From: Streptomyces sp. DSM 110735
Lineage (GTDB): Bacteria > Actinomycetota > Actinomycetes > Streptomycetales > Streptomycetaceae
DNA: 64,000 bases
Assembly: GCF_016482685.1 (NCBI RefSeq)
Contig: NZ_JACYHF010000004.1
Span: forward strand, 124,001-188,000
Reading direction: 5' to 3'
The notes beneath the pieces were generated by a model. That model made no database searches, was not told the origin of the DNA, and saw only the letters and a program-made list of their open reading frames with translations. Of the stretch, positions 1 to 7,627 are shown piece by piece. Both the position numbers and the translations under genes were made by a program. The number at the start of each line of letters is the position of its first letter. The stretch's first letter is position 1.

Positions 1-240
1 GGGCGTGGAGCGGGTACGCCGCCTTGTACCCGGCGAAACACTGGGTCGGGTCCAGGAGGAACAGGCGGCGCACCCGCTCCGGCCCGCGCAGGGCGTGACC
101 GAGGTCGCTCCGCCGCCCGGGAACAGGAGCAACGGGAGTGCCGTCAGTGCCTCGCGGCCCGCGGGCCACTTCGCCAGCACCTTGCCGTAGGCGATCCCCG
201 CCATCCCGCCCAACTCCCCCCACAAGGTGAGCCACGCCAC
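1..240 (-). pseudogene. frame-disrupted gene remnant, possibly alpha/beta-hydrolase-like, cut by the left edge
   Basis: Read on the minus strand, bases 1-116 give a hydrolase-like stretch (ERVRRLFLLDPTQCFAGYK), which resembles the strand after the nucleophile elbow in alpha/beta-hydrolases. The bases further upstream (about 117-240) read sensibly only in another frame (GELGGMAGIAYGKVLAKWP). A single frame does not cover both parts, so the gene looks frameshifted or decayed, or two fragments abut here. The hydrolase frame has no good start codon. The left edge of the window cuts the 3' part, so its state beyond base 1 is unknown. The assignment is weak. Confidence 0.35.
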
Positions 241-252
241 AAAAGGCGCCAG

Positions 253-290
253 GTAACACGGGGTTCACACAAGGGCAACGGACGGGAAAT
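253..290 (+). promoter_or_regulatory. GlnR box upstream of glnII
   Basis: Four 5-base elements, GTAAC, TTCAC, GCAAC and GAAAT, are separated by exactly 6 bases each (253-257, 264-268, 275-279, 286-290). This is the known actinobacterial GlnR architecture of alternating gTnAc and GaAAc elements with n6 spacers, about 100 bases before the glnII start. GlnR is known to activate glnII under nitrogen limitation. The element GTTCAC also resembles a PhoP half-site, so overlapping PhoP control is possible. Confidence 0.8.
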
Positions 291-389
291 CGCCTGTTGA
301 CAGGCTGCCCCGCAGATCGGCGCGGCACCCAGAGCCGCGGCATCGCGGCACCGAGCGTGCGCCCGAACCACCCCGGAGGAAGTGGCCCC

Positions 390-1421
390 GTGACCTTCAA
401 GGCTGAGTACATCTGGATCGACGGCACCGAGCCGACGGCCAAGCTGCGTTCCAAGACGAAGATCATCGCGGGTGCTCCGGCCGGTCTCGACACGCTGCCG
501 ATCTGGGGCTTCGACGGCTCCTCCACCAACCAGGCGGAGGGTCACGCCTCCGACCGCGTGCTGAAGCCGGTCTTCACCTGCCCGGACCCGATCCGCGGCG
601 GCGACGACATCCTGGTGCTGTGCGAGGTCCTCGACATCGACATGACGCCGCACTCGTCCAACACGCGTGCCGCGCTCGCCGAGACCGAGGAGCGCTTCGG
701 CGCCCAGGAGCCGATCTTCGGCATCGAGCAGGAGTACACCTTCTTCGACGGCACCCGTCCGCTCGGCTTCCCGGAGAACGGCTTCCCGGCTCCCCAGGGC
801 GGCTACTACTGCGGTGTCGGCGCCGACGAGATCTTCGGCCGCGAGGTCGTCGAGGCACACCTGGACAACTGCCTCAAGGCCGGTCTCGGCATCTCCGGCA
901 TCAACGCCGAGGTCATGCCCGGCCAGTGGGAGTTCCAGGTCGGTCCGCTCGCCCCGCTGGAGGTCTCCGACCAGCTCTGGGTCGCCCGCTGGCTGCTCTA
1001 CCGCACCGCCGAGGACTTCGGCGTCTCCGCCACCCTCGACCCCAAGCCGGTCAAGGGCGACTGGAACGGCGCGGGCGCGCACACCAACTTCTCCACCAAG
1101 GCCATGCGCGAGGGCTACGACGCGATCATCACCGCGTGCGAGTCGCTCGGCGAGGGCTCCAAGCCGCTGGACCACGTCAAGAACTACGGCGCCGGCATCG
1201 ACGACCGCCTCACCGGTCTGCACGAGACCGCCCCGTGGAACGAGTACAGCTACGGCGTCTCCGACCGCGGCGCCTCGGTCCGCATCCCGTGGCAGGTCGA
1301 GAAGGACGGCAAGGGCTACATCGAGGACCGCCGTCCCAACGCCAACGTCGACCCGTACGTCGTGACCCGCCTCCTGGTGGACACCTGCTGCTCCGCCCTG
1401 GAAAAGGCCAACCAGGTCTGA
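390..1421 (+). CDS. glnII: glutamine synthetase type II (eukaryotic-type GSII)
   Basis: Joins ammonia to glutamate with ATP in the cytoplasm. The 343-residue product has the length of Streptomyces GlnII and starts with VTFKAEYIWIDGTEP. The GTG at 390 is preceded by GGAGGA (375-380), so the longer open frame upstream is not used. Typical GSII signatures are present: WGFDGSSTNQ near residue 37 (substrate loop), GIEQEYTFFD near 112 (metal-binding glutamates), and a KPVKGDWNGAGAHTNFS segment near 219 (ATP and ammonia site). GSII enzymes are heat-labile and are not controlled by adenylylation, so GlnE encoded at 25-28 kb should not act on it. A GlnR box precedes it and a strong terminator follows. 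Confidence 0.97.
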   Translation: MTFKAEYIWIDGTEPTAKLRSKTKIIAGAPAGLDTLPIWGFDGSSTNQAEGHASDRVLKPVFTCPDPIRGGDDILVLCEVLDIDMTPHSSNTRAALAETEERFGAQEPIFGIEQEYTFFDGTRPLGFPENGFPAPQGGYYCGVGADEIFGREVVEAHLDNCLKAGLGISGINAEVMPGQWEFQVGPLAPLEVSDQLWVARWLLYRTAEDFGVSATLDPKPVKGDWNGAGAHTNFSTKAMREGYDAIITACESLGEGSKPLDHVKNYGAGIDDRLTGLHETAPWNEYSYGVSDRGASVRIPWQVEKDGKGYIEDRRPNANVDPYVVTRLLVDTCCSALEKANQV

Positions 1422-1440
1422 CCCCACCGCACCACCCCGG

Positions 1441-1475
1441 ACGGGCGCCCGCTGCCACAGCGGGCGCCCGTTCGC
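1441..1475 (+). terminator. rho-independent-type terminator of glnII
   Basis: A 14-base perfect stem (ACGGGCGCCCGCTG with its complement) around a CCA loop lies 20 bases after the glnII stop, followed by TTCG. The short T tract is usual for Streptomyces terminators. Confidence 0.85.
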
Positions 1476-1753
1476 GCGTTCCGGCGACGGCGCCCAGCCG
1501 ACACACCCCGGCCGCCCGTCCATCCTGCGGCCCGGCTGCCCTGTCATCCCGCCGTCCCCGCCGCGCCCTGCCGCCACGCCACCCCGCACCACCCCACCGT
1601 CCAAGGACTGAGACGCCCCCCGCAGTCCGCCCCCGCCCCCAGCGGCGCATCCGCACCCCGTCCCAGGTGAGCGGCGGTCGATTCCGGCCAACCAGGCGTC
1701 CGATCGGTGAGAGACGGCTCCTGTCCGGCGGCCGGTTCTGCTTCAATGGGCAC
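1476..1753. other. intergenic region, no gene seen
   Basis: About 280 bases after the glnII terminator with no convincing codon pattern. The end of it (TTCAAT at 1742-1747) could be a -10 element for the small gene at 1754, which would then be read from a leaderless or very short-leader transcript. Confidence 0.4.
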
Positions 1754-1876
1754 ATGGCCAGCTTCCAGCAGAGCAACGCGACGGGTCGCCATGACCTCGA
1801 GCCGTTCTGGCCTTCCCGTCAGCACGACGACTTCGACCGGGTGTGTTGCCGCGCGAGCAGCGCGCGGGCCTTCTGA
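1754..1876 (+). CDS. small 40-residue peptide gene, possible leader peptide
   Basis: An ATG at 1754 opens a 40-codon frame with strong third-position GC. It starts MASFQQSNATGRHDLEPFW and ends VCCRASSARAF. No domain is recognised and there is no obvious ribosome site; a TTCAAT seven bases before the ATG hints at a leaderless start. The arginine/histidine-rich segment followed by two adjacent cysteines resembles the short leader peptides that precede cysteine- and sulfur-responsive genes in actinobacteria. The gene downstream is a regulator, however, so that role is only a guess. The 121 bases to the next gene contain no clear terminator. Confidence 0.5.
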   Translation: MASFQQSNATGRHDLEPFWPSRQHDDFDRVCCRASSARAF

Positions 1877-1997
1877 AGCCGTAACCCCGGCCTCCAGGCA
1901 CCCGCGCGGTACGACGAACGTCCCGAGGCGCGCCCGACCACGAATCGCGGCCGTCGCCCTGTCCGACGCACTCCTCGCGCGAAAGAGCTGACCTCTC

Positions 1998-2639
1998 ATG
2001 GCGACCCATCGTCCGCAGTCCACCGCCACCCCCCTCGCCGCTCCCCCGGCCCCCGCCCCGGCACCCCGTTCCGCCCCGCTCCCCGCGAGCGGCGCCCGGC
2101 ACCGGCTGCGCTCCGTCGACCGGGACGAGGCATGGGCGCCTGCCCACCCGACCGGCGCCGGGCACCCGGCCACCGTCGCGGATCTACTGCCGCCGGGGGC
2201 CACCTGGCTGCCCGCCCCGCCGCACACCCTGCCCGACCTCCCCGGCCGGCCTCCGATGATCGGCTACCTGGTGCTCGTACCGGCCGACCAGCGCCCCCCG
2301 TTCGCCCCGGTCGCGGTCCCCGACCGGCCCGCGTCCGCCGAGGGCGGCGGTCCGCTGGTGCGGATCGACTCCGCGCGCCGTACAGCCTCCGTGGAGGGGC
2401 GCGAACTCGACCTGACCTACCTGGAGTTCGAGCTGCTCGCCCACCTGGTGGCGCATCCGCACCGGGTGCACACCCGCGATCAGCTCGTCACCACGGTGTG
2501 GGGGTACGGCCATGTCGGCGACGGCCGCACCGTCGACGTGCACATCGCCCGGGTCCGCCGCAAGCTGGGCATTCACCGGCACACCATCCAGACGGTGCGT
2601 CGCGTCGGCTACAAGTACATTCCGCCGACCGGGAGCTGA
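1998..2639 (+). CDS. orphan winged-helix transcriptional regulator (OmpR/PhoB-type DNA-binding domain)
   Basis: A 213-residue protein whose C-terminal 100 residues form a Trans_reg_C winged helix. Visible features are the LDLTYLEFELLAHL helix, the RVHTRDQLVTTVWGY segment, the recognition region RTVDVHIARVRRKLG, and the wing ending in VRRVGYKYIPP. The N-terminal half is proline- and alanine-rich and has no phospho-acceptor receiver domain, so it is not a normal two-component response regulator and no kinase gene is adjacent. The ATG at 1998 follows a weak purine stretch (AAAGAG). Its targets are unknown; the neighbouring secreted-protein gene has its own leader region. Confidence 0.85.
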   Translation: MATHRPQSTATPLAAPPAPAPAPRSAPLPASGARHRLRSVDRDEAWAPAHPTGAGHPATVADLLPPGATWLPAPPHTLPDLPGRPPMIGYLVLVPADQRPPFAPVAVPDRPASAEGGGPLVRIDSARRTASVEGRELDLTYLEFELLAHLVAHPHRVHTRDQLVTTVWGYGHVGDGRTVDVHIARVRRKLGIHRHTIQTVRRVGYKYIPPTGS

Positions 2640-2704
2640 GCGGGACCCGAGCGGGACCCAACCGGCAGCCGAGCGGGAGGAAATCTCAACTCCCGCTGCT
2701 CAGA

Positions 2705-2719
2705 GGGCATTTCATGCCC
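2705..2719 (+). terminator. small hairpin after the winged-helix gene
   Basis: Six-base perfect stem GGGCAT / ATGCCC around TTC, 66 bases after the stop codon. It is short and has no T run, so it is only a candidate terminator. Confidence 0.3.
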
Positions 2720-2771
2720 CCACTCGGGGTAGTCCTCTGAATTATTTGTGAGAAGGCTGAACACCTCTGAG

Positions 2772-2797
2772 GCGGCGTCCGTATGGATGGACGCCGC
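2772..2797 (+). promoter_or_regulatory. 5' leader hairpin before the DUF1996 gene
   Basis: GCGGCGTCC and its perfect complement GGACGCCGC flank an 8-base loop, 55 bases before the start at 2852. It could be a terminator of upstream transcription or an mRNA element; the sequence alone does not decide. Confidence 0.4.
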
Positions 2798-2851
2798 TTC
2801 ACTCCTGTCGGGCGCCTCGATGCTGCCCCGCAAGGAAGTCAGAGGAGTTCC

Positions 2852-4417
2852 ATGGGAAGCAACACACGTAAACGCCGTACGCCGCTGGCTGTGAAGGTCA
2901 CCGCAGCATCGGCGGCCCTAGCGCTCGGTGGGGGCGGGCTGATCTGGGCGAACTTCTACGCCTCCGCGCACGAGGCGAACAACGGGGGCAAGTGGGGAGG
3001 CAACTCGACCAAGGCCGCCGCCGCCCAGGTGGCGACCATCTCCTGCCCCGACGTCGGCCAGAAGCTCACCAACGTGCCGAACCAGGCCCGCAAGGACGTG
3101 GACGGCGAACTGGCCAACCTGGACCGCCAGATCACCGAGGCGTACCAGCGCCTGGCGACCACCCGCGACGCCCAGACGCGCGACGCGAGCTTCGTCCAGA
3201 ACACGATCCTCCAGCCGCTCAAGGAGCGCCGCCAGAACATCCTGGACCGGATCAAGCTGGAGATCACCCGCGTGGGCGGCACCGCCCCGGGCGATCTGGA
3301 CACCCTCGCCAACTGCACCGGCACGCCCGCCAGCCAGACCACCCCCGGCGGCCAGAACGGCGGCCAGAACGGCGGACAGCAGCAGGGCGGCCAGAACAAC
3401 GGCGGCCAGGACCAGAACGGCCAGCAGAACGGCGGCCAGAACAACGGCGGTCAGCAGCAGGGCAACGGCGGCCAGCAGGGCAGCATCGGCGGTCAGGCCG
3501 GCAACGGCCCCGTCGCGGCCGACTTCGTGGACATCACCAAGGTCCAGCCGAACGTCAAGGCCAAGCCGCGCAACAACCGCAACGCCTCGCGGGGCACCTT
3601 CACCACGCGCTGCGGTGTGAACGCCAACAAGAACCACAACACCGACAACGTGATCGTGGCGCCCGGCGTGAAGAACGGCGCGCACCACCTGCACGACTAC
3701 GTCGGCAACCAGAAGATCGACGCGTTCGCCAGCAACGACACGTTCCTGCAGGGCGGCACGAGCTGCCAGAACAAGAACGACCTGTCGTCGTACTACTGGC
3801 CGGTCGTCCGCGTCCAGGACGGTTCGCAGGACTTCGACCAGAACAGCGACGGCGGCGGCAAGGAAGGCAACGTCGGCAAGATCCTGACGCCGGTCCAGGC
3901 GCAGATCAAGTACGTCGGCAGCCCCACCGGCAAGGTCGTCGCGATGCCGCAGTTCCTGCGGATCATCACCGGTGACGCCAAGACCACCACCAACGGTCTG
4001 GCCAACGCCAACGCGCACTGGAGCTGCACCGGGTTCGAGAACAAGGTCCAGTTGACCGAGCAGTACCCGGTCTGCCCGCAGGGCAGCAAGGTCGTGCGGA
4101 CGTTCGCCTTCCAGAGCTGCTGGGACGGACAGAACACCGACAGCGCCAACCACCGCACCCACGTCGCCTTCGCCGACGCCAACGGCAACTGCCAGAACGG
4201 CTTCAAGGCGATCCCGCAGCTCACGATGCGCCTGGTGTACAACATCACGCCGCCCACCCTGGCCAATGGCCAGGTGAAGAACGCGTACGCCGTCGACGGT
4301 TTCCCGGAGCAGTTGCACAAGGCGGCGACGGACCACGACGACTTCATCAGCATCACCCAGGGCAATCTCGCCAACAAGATCGCCAACTGCGTCAACCGCG
4401 GTCAGAACTGCTCGTGA
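2852..4417 (+). CDS. secreted or surface DUF1996 protein with a Gln/Asn/Gly-rich linker
   Basis: A 521-residue exported protein. The ATG at 2852 follows AGAGGAG (2841-2847); the frame opens earlier but without a ribosome site. A basic N-terminus and a hydrophobic stretch ([15 protein letters not shown], residues about 16-30) form a signal anchor. Residues about 60-155 form a charged helical region containing '[15 protein letters not shown]'. Then comes a 55-residue Gln/Asn/Gly repeat linker, and from about residue 222 a DUF1996 domain with the HHLHDYVGN segment, several conserved cysteines and a histidine-rich end. DUF1996 proteins occur in fungi and actinobacteria; a role in wall or polysaccharide binding has been suggested, but no function is certain. 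A bidirectional terminator follows. Confidence 0.85.
   Translation: MGSNTRKRRTPLAVKVTAASAALALGGGGLIWANFYASAHEANNGGKWGGNSTKAAAAQVATISCPDVGQKLTNVPNQARKDVDGELANLDRQITEAYQRLATTRDAQTRDASFVQNTILQPLKERRQNILDRIKLEITRVGGTAPGDLDTLANCTGTPASQTTPGGQNGGQNGGQQQGGQNNGGQDQNGQQNGGQNNGGQQQGNGGQQGSIGGQAGNGPVAADFVDITKVQPNVKAKPRNNRNASRGTFTTRCGVNANKNHNTDNVIVAPGVKNGAHHLHDYVGNQKIDAFASNDTFLQGGTSCQNKNDLSSYYWPVVRVQDGSQDFDQNSDGGGKEGNVGKILTPVQAQIKYVGSPTGKVVAMPQFLRIITGDAKTTTNGLANANAHWSCTGFENKVQLTEQYPVCPQGSKVVRTFAFQSCWDGQNTDSANHRTHVAFADANGNCQNGFKAIPQLTMRLVYNITPPTLANGQVKNAYAVDGFPEQLHKAATDHDDFISITQGNLANKIANCVNRGQNCS
3348..3507 (+). repeat. in-frame GGCCAGAACGGC-type repeat in the DUF1996 gene
   Basis: Imperfect tandem units encoding [12 protein letters not shown] and QNNGG blocks make a low-complexity linker between the helical N-terminus and the DUF1996 domain. 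Such repeats often vary in copy number between strains. Confidence 0.8.
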
Positions 4418-4451
4418 TCCCCTGATCCCCCCACCCGGGGAGCACGAGTAG

Positions 4452-4487
4452 AGGCCGGTGACGGGCCCCACCCCGTCACCGGCCTTC
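4452..4487. terminator. bidirectional terminator between convergent genes
   Basis: A 14-base perfect stem (AGGCCGGTGACGGG and its complement) with a short CCCCAC-type loop, located between the stop codons of the DUF1996 gene (+) and the lipoprotein gene (-). Confidence 0.85.
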
Positions 4488-4526
4488 GTCGTGTCCCGCC
4501 CCCTGGGGGGCGTCTCCTCCAGGCGC

Positions 4527-4931
4527 TCAGCCGGTGTGCGCGTGGTGGTCCGTGCCCACCTCCAGGTCGCCGCCGAGCGTCCCGCGCAGCGCCTTGACCG
4601 TGCCGTTCTCGCCCACGGCCACCCACTTGCGGCCGACGAGGTAGAAACCGCCGTAGTCCTTCGCGTCGTTGATCCACTCGCGCTGTCCGCGGTCGGTGGC
4701 GAAGGTGGCGAGGACAAACTTGCCGTCCTTGTTCTTGCACAGCGCCTGGCGGATCTCGTCGGCGTCGGTCTGCATGTCCGGGGTGCACTTGACCTCGGCG
4801 GCCAGGCTCTCCAGGCTGCCGGTCGCCGTCACCGGCACCTTCTTCTCCTGCTGCCCGGACCCGCAGCCCGCCAGCGCCAGTACGGCCACAGCGGCACCCG
4901 CCACGGCGAGCGCCGCCCTCGTCACCTTCAT
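4527..4931 (-). CDS. small secreted lipoprotein of unknown function
   Basis: A 134-residue protein with a classic lipoprotein signal: MKVTRAALAVAG, hydrophobic core, then the lipobox LAGC with the lipidated cysteine at residue 23. It should be exported and anchored on the outer face of the membrane. GGAGGAG lies about 7 bases before the ATG at 4931, so the much longer open frame is a shadow. The mature part has two cysteines (near 49 and 65) that could form a disulfide, and ends DHHAHTG, a weak metal-binding look. I do not recognise the family. It is divergent from the TPR gene and shares a 141-base promoter region with it. Confidence 0.85.
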   Translation of the reverse strand: MKVTRAALAVAGAAVAVLALAGCGSGQQEKKVPVTATGSLESLAAEVKCTPDMQTDADEIRQALCKNKDGKFVLATFATDRGQREWINDAKDYGGFYLVGRKWVAVGENGTVKALRGTLGGDLEVGTDHHAHTG

Positions 4932-5072
4932 CTGCCCTGCTCCTCCGGTCCTGGTACGCCCACATGCCGCACGGAGCCCCCGGCGCGGGGGCCCGCACCG
5001 ACGGATACGGCTGCGGGCGCCGCACCGCTCAAATCCGGTGCGAAAGCGGATCACTTGTGCGAGGGTGACGCG

Positions 5073-5573
5073 GTGAACAAGGACTGGGAAGAGCGCGTGA
5101 ACACCCTGTGGGCCGGCTTCGCGGACCGCCCCGAGGAGGAGGCTCCGGCCTTCCGCGCCGAAATAGCCGCGTTGACCGCCGAGTTGCCGGAGGGCAGCCC
5201 GCTGGGCCCCTTCGAGGAGGCGTGCGCCTGGGACTCCACCGGTCACTCCGACAAGGCGGTGCCGCTGTACCGGGAGGCGCTGGAGCGGGGGTTGCGCGAG
5301 GTGAGCCCGTACCGGGGGCGCCGGACCGCGATCCAGCTCGCCAGCTCGCTGCGCAACACCGGGCACCCGGAGGAGGGCGTACGCCTTCTCACGCCCGAAC
5401 TCGACTCGCACTCGGACGAGTTGGACGACGCCGTGCGCGCCTGTCTCGCGCTGTGCCTGTCCAGCCTCGGCCGGGACCGCGAGGGACTCTCCCTCGTGCT
5501 CGGCGCGCTCGCCCCTCATCTGCCGCGCTACCAGCGGTCGATGGGGAACTACGCGCGGGCGCTGGTGCCGTAG
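5073..5573 (+). CDS. tetratricopeptide-repeat protein
   Basis: A 166-residue cytoplasmic protein starting VNKDWEERVNTLWAGF. The GTG at 5073 has GAGGGTGA 4-11 bases upstream, and the longer frame upstream of it is a shadow of the lipoprotein gene. Helix pairs with TPR-like periodicity run from about residue 50: ACAWDSTGHSDKAVPLYREAL, then a segment containing AIQLASSLRNTGHPEEGVRLL, then a helix ending CLALCLSSLGRDREGLSLVLGAL. The fold indicates a protein-protein adaptor. No partner is evident; it lies 48 bases upstream of the pseudo-sigma membrane protein. Confidence 0.85.
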   Translation: MNKDWEERVNTLWAGFADRPEEEAPAFRAEIAALTAELPEGSPLGPFEEACAWDSTGHSDKAVPLYREALERGLREVSPYRGRRTAIQLASSLRNTGHPEEGVRLLTPELDSHSDELDDAVRACLALCLSSLGRDREGLSLVLGALAPHLPRYQRSMGNYARALVP

Positions 5574-5621
5574 TCACCCACCCGGCGGTAACCCGCGGGC
5601 GTTTCGCTCGTTCTCCCCGAT

Positions 5622-7541
5622 GTGCAGTCACAGGATGTAGCCCAGCGTCACGCAGCCACCCACGGGTCCCGGGGACCCGCCGCCGATGTCGAGCAGGCCG
5701 AGGCCGCGCTCGTCGAGCACTATCCGCGGCTGGTCCGGCTCGCCTATCTGGTGCTGCCGCCCGGACTCGGCCGTGGGCGGCGCGTGCTGACCGCCCACGC
5801 GCTGGCCCAGCGGGCGCTGCCCACCGGGCGCAAGCAGCGCTCCCTCATCCCGGCGCAGGCGTCCGGGCGGGACGGCGACCCGGCGTACGGCTTCGTGCGG
5901 GAGCGGGTGCTGCGCTCCGCGCTTGAGGCGTGCCGACCGCGCAAGGGGCTGCCCAAGCGCTCCCAGTTGCCCGCACTGCTGCCCCGGGCGTGGGGGCTCA
6001 GGCTCTTCCCGCGCTCCGGCGGCGCCGCCGAACTCGCCCTGGAGCAGCGGCTGTCCGCGCTGTCCGCCCCCGCCCGCGCCGCCTATGTGCTGCGCGGTCT
6101 GGAGGGGCTCGCGGACGGCGACGTGCGCAAGATCCTCAAGTCCGCCGGGGTGACCCGCGTGGAGTCGGCGCTGTCCGAGGCGAACGGCGTCCCCGCGCAG
6201 TACGGGCTGCTGTCCTCCCCGGAGTTCGACGCCTGTTCGCTCCAGGCGCGCCCCACCGATCTGATGCGGCGCCGTCAGCACACCAAGGCGGCGCTCGCGG
6301 CGGGCGCCGCGCTCCTGGTGTGCTGCGCGCTGGTGGCGATGCCGGGCGGCGGCTGGGGTCCCGAGGGCGCCGCCGCGCCGTCGTACGCGTCCAACCCCGC
6401 CGCCGAGGCGGCCCTGGACCCGGCCAGGCTCACCCGGGTGACCCCTGCCGCCTGGAAGACCTCGGCGCGCACCGACTTCTCGGTGTGGCCCGCGCGCGGT
6501 CCGCTCACCGGTGACAAGGACCTGCTGCGCCGCGCGCTGGCGGTCTGGGCCCGCCCCGGCGCCACCGTGCGCGTCTCGGCGACCCCGGGCACCCAGACCG
6601 GCGGTCCCGCCGGACCGCCCCAACTGCTGTACGCGGGGCAGGTGGATGCCGCCCGCGTGGTGATCCTCTACGACGGTCTGCGCATCGCCCGCTACGCCGA
6701 GCCGGTGGACGGCACGGAGGGCGCCGCCCTCGACTTCGCCCGGGTGGACGGGGCGGGCCGCGCCGAGGCGAGCGCGCTGGTGCTCGGGCGTGCGGACGGC
6801 AACGTCCGCTATCTGACGGCGCCCTGGGTGAAGAAGGCGACCGAACGCGACCTGACCAAGCCGGAGTCGGCGCCCCATGCGCTCACCCTCACCGACGGCG
6901 TGACCTCCCCGCTGGCCAGCCCCGCACTGCGGACCGGGAGTTGCACCTCGTGGAGCGTGCTCGAGTTGACCGACGGCACCGGCTCCCGGCTCGCCACCGA
7001 TCTCGGTGAGCTGGTCCCCGCGCACCTCACGGCGGGACGTCCGGGCTCGCCGCAGGAGGCGTCCGGCGCCGAAGGGCTGCGCGACTGGGCGCCGTTCGCC
7101 TGTTCGCTGGGTGCCGAGCGCTCGGCGGGTATCCGCGAGGTGAACGCGTGGGCGTACGCCGAGCAGGCGCTGCCGGACGCGGGCGGGAACGGCACCTGGG
7201 TGTGCACCCGGGCGGAGACCTGGCGCGGCGACGGCACGGCGGCGCTGGCGCAGTTCCGTACGCCGGGCGGGGCTGCCGGGGCGGTCGTGGCCAAGGCGAC
7301 GGACACCGCGGCGTGCGGTCCGCGGGAGCCGCGTGTGCTGGCCGGGGTGCTGTGGAAGTCCGGTACGGGCTCCTGGTATCTGCTCGCGGCGGGCAGCGAG
7401 GACGTGGCGTCGGTCCGTTCGACCGGCGGGGTGAAGGCCGAGGGGACCGGGCGTCTGCTGGCTGCACCCGCCGAGCGCGGGGCGCAGGCAGACCTCAAGG
7501 GCACGCTGGCGAGCGGGCGGGAGATCAGCGGGCTCGGGTGA
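5622..7541 (+). CDS. membrane protein with degenerate sigma-factor-like N-terminus and large external domain
   Basis: A 639-residue protein with the GTG start at 5622 and no strong ribosome site. Residues about 25-65 (VEHYPRLVRLAYLVLPPGL) look like a worn sigma-70 region 2. Residues about 145-190 (LSALSAPARAAYVLRGLEGL, then a helix-turn-helix-like VRKILKSAGVTRVESAL) look like region 4. One transmembrane helix follows (ALAAGAALLVCCALVAMP, about 226-244), then about 390 external residues with a few cysteines and no recognised domain. An N-terminal sigma-like domain inside and a C-terminal domain outside is reminiscent of a fused signalling protein, but the sigma part lacks clear promoter-recognition features. 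Function unknown. Confidence 0.8.
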   Translation: MQSQDVAQRHAATHGSRGPAADVEQAEAALVEHYPRLVRLAYLVLPPGLGRGRRVLTAHALAQRALPTGRKQRSLIPAQASGRDGDPAYGFVRERVLRSALEACRPRKGLPKRSQLPALLPRAWGLRLFPRSGGAAELALEQRLSALSAPARAAYVLRGLEGLADGDVRKILKSAGVTRVESALSEANGVPAQYGLLSSPEFDACSLQARPTDLMRRRQHTKAALAAGAALLVCCALVAMPGGGWGPEGAAAPSYASNPAAEAALDPARLTRVTPAAWKTSARTDFSVWPARGPLTGDKDLLRRALAVWARPGATVRVSATPGTQTGGPAGPPQLLYAGQVDAARVVILYDGLRIARYAEPVDGTEGAALDFARVDGAGRAEASALVLGRADGNVRYLTAPWVKKATERDLTKPESAPHALTLTDGVTSPLASPALRTGSCTSWSVLELTDGTGSRLATDLGELVPAHLTAGRPGSPQEASGAEGLRDWAPFACSLGAERSAGIREVNAWAYAEQALPDAGGNGTWVCTRAETWRGDGTAALAQFRTPGGAAGAVVAKATDTAACGPREPRVLAGVLWKSGTGSWYLLAAGSEDVASVRSTGGVKAEGTGRLLAAPAERGAQADLKGTLASGREISGLG

Positions 7542-7554
7542 GCGGGCCCGCGCG

Positions 7555-7578
7555 CTTGCTGACGGAGGAGTCAACAAG
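7555..7578. promoter_or_regulatory. inverted repeat upstream of the metal-dependent hydrolase gene
   Basis: CTTGCTGAC and GTCAACAAG (8 of 9 positions complementary) flank GGAGGA. It lies 15 bases upstream of the inferred -35, so it could be an operator for the hydrolase/reductase operon. The nearby TetR protein is a candidate, but its own promoter palindrome is different. Confidence 0.4.
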
Positions 7579-7592
7579 CTCTGTCCCAGGGG

Positions 7593-7621
7593 TTCTCACG
7601 CGGCTCGCGCCTCAGTACATT
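7593..7621 (+). promoter_or_regulatory. promoter of the hydrolase/reductase operon, probably leaderless
   Basis: TTCTCA, 17 bases, TACATT; the ATG at 7628 is 7 bases after the -10 and has no Shine-Dalgarno sequence, which fits a leaderless transcript. Confidence 0.5.
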
Positions 7622-7627
7622 GACGCC

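Noticed and set aside
144..1691. Long minus-strand open frame opposite glnII
   Set aside because: GC-rich shadow of glnII; low-complexity composition, no motif, and it runs through the glnII terminator.
2183..2582. Minus-strand frame within the winged-helix gene
   Set aside because: Shadow frame; the plus strand carries the clear DNA-binding domain.
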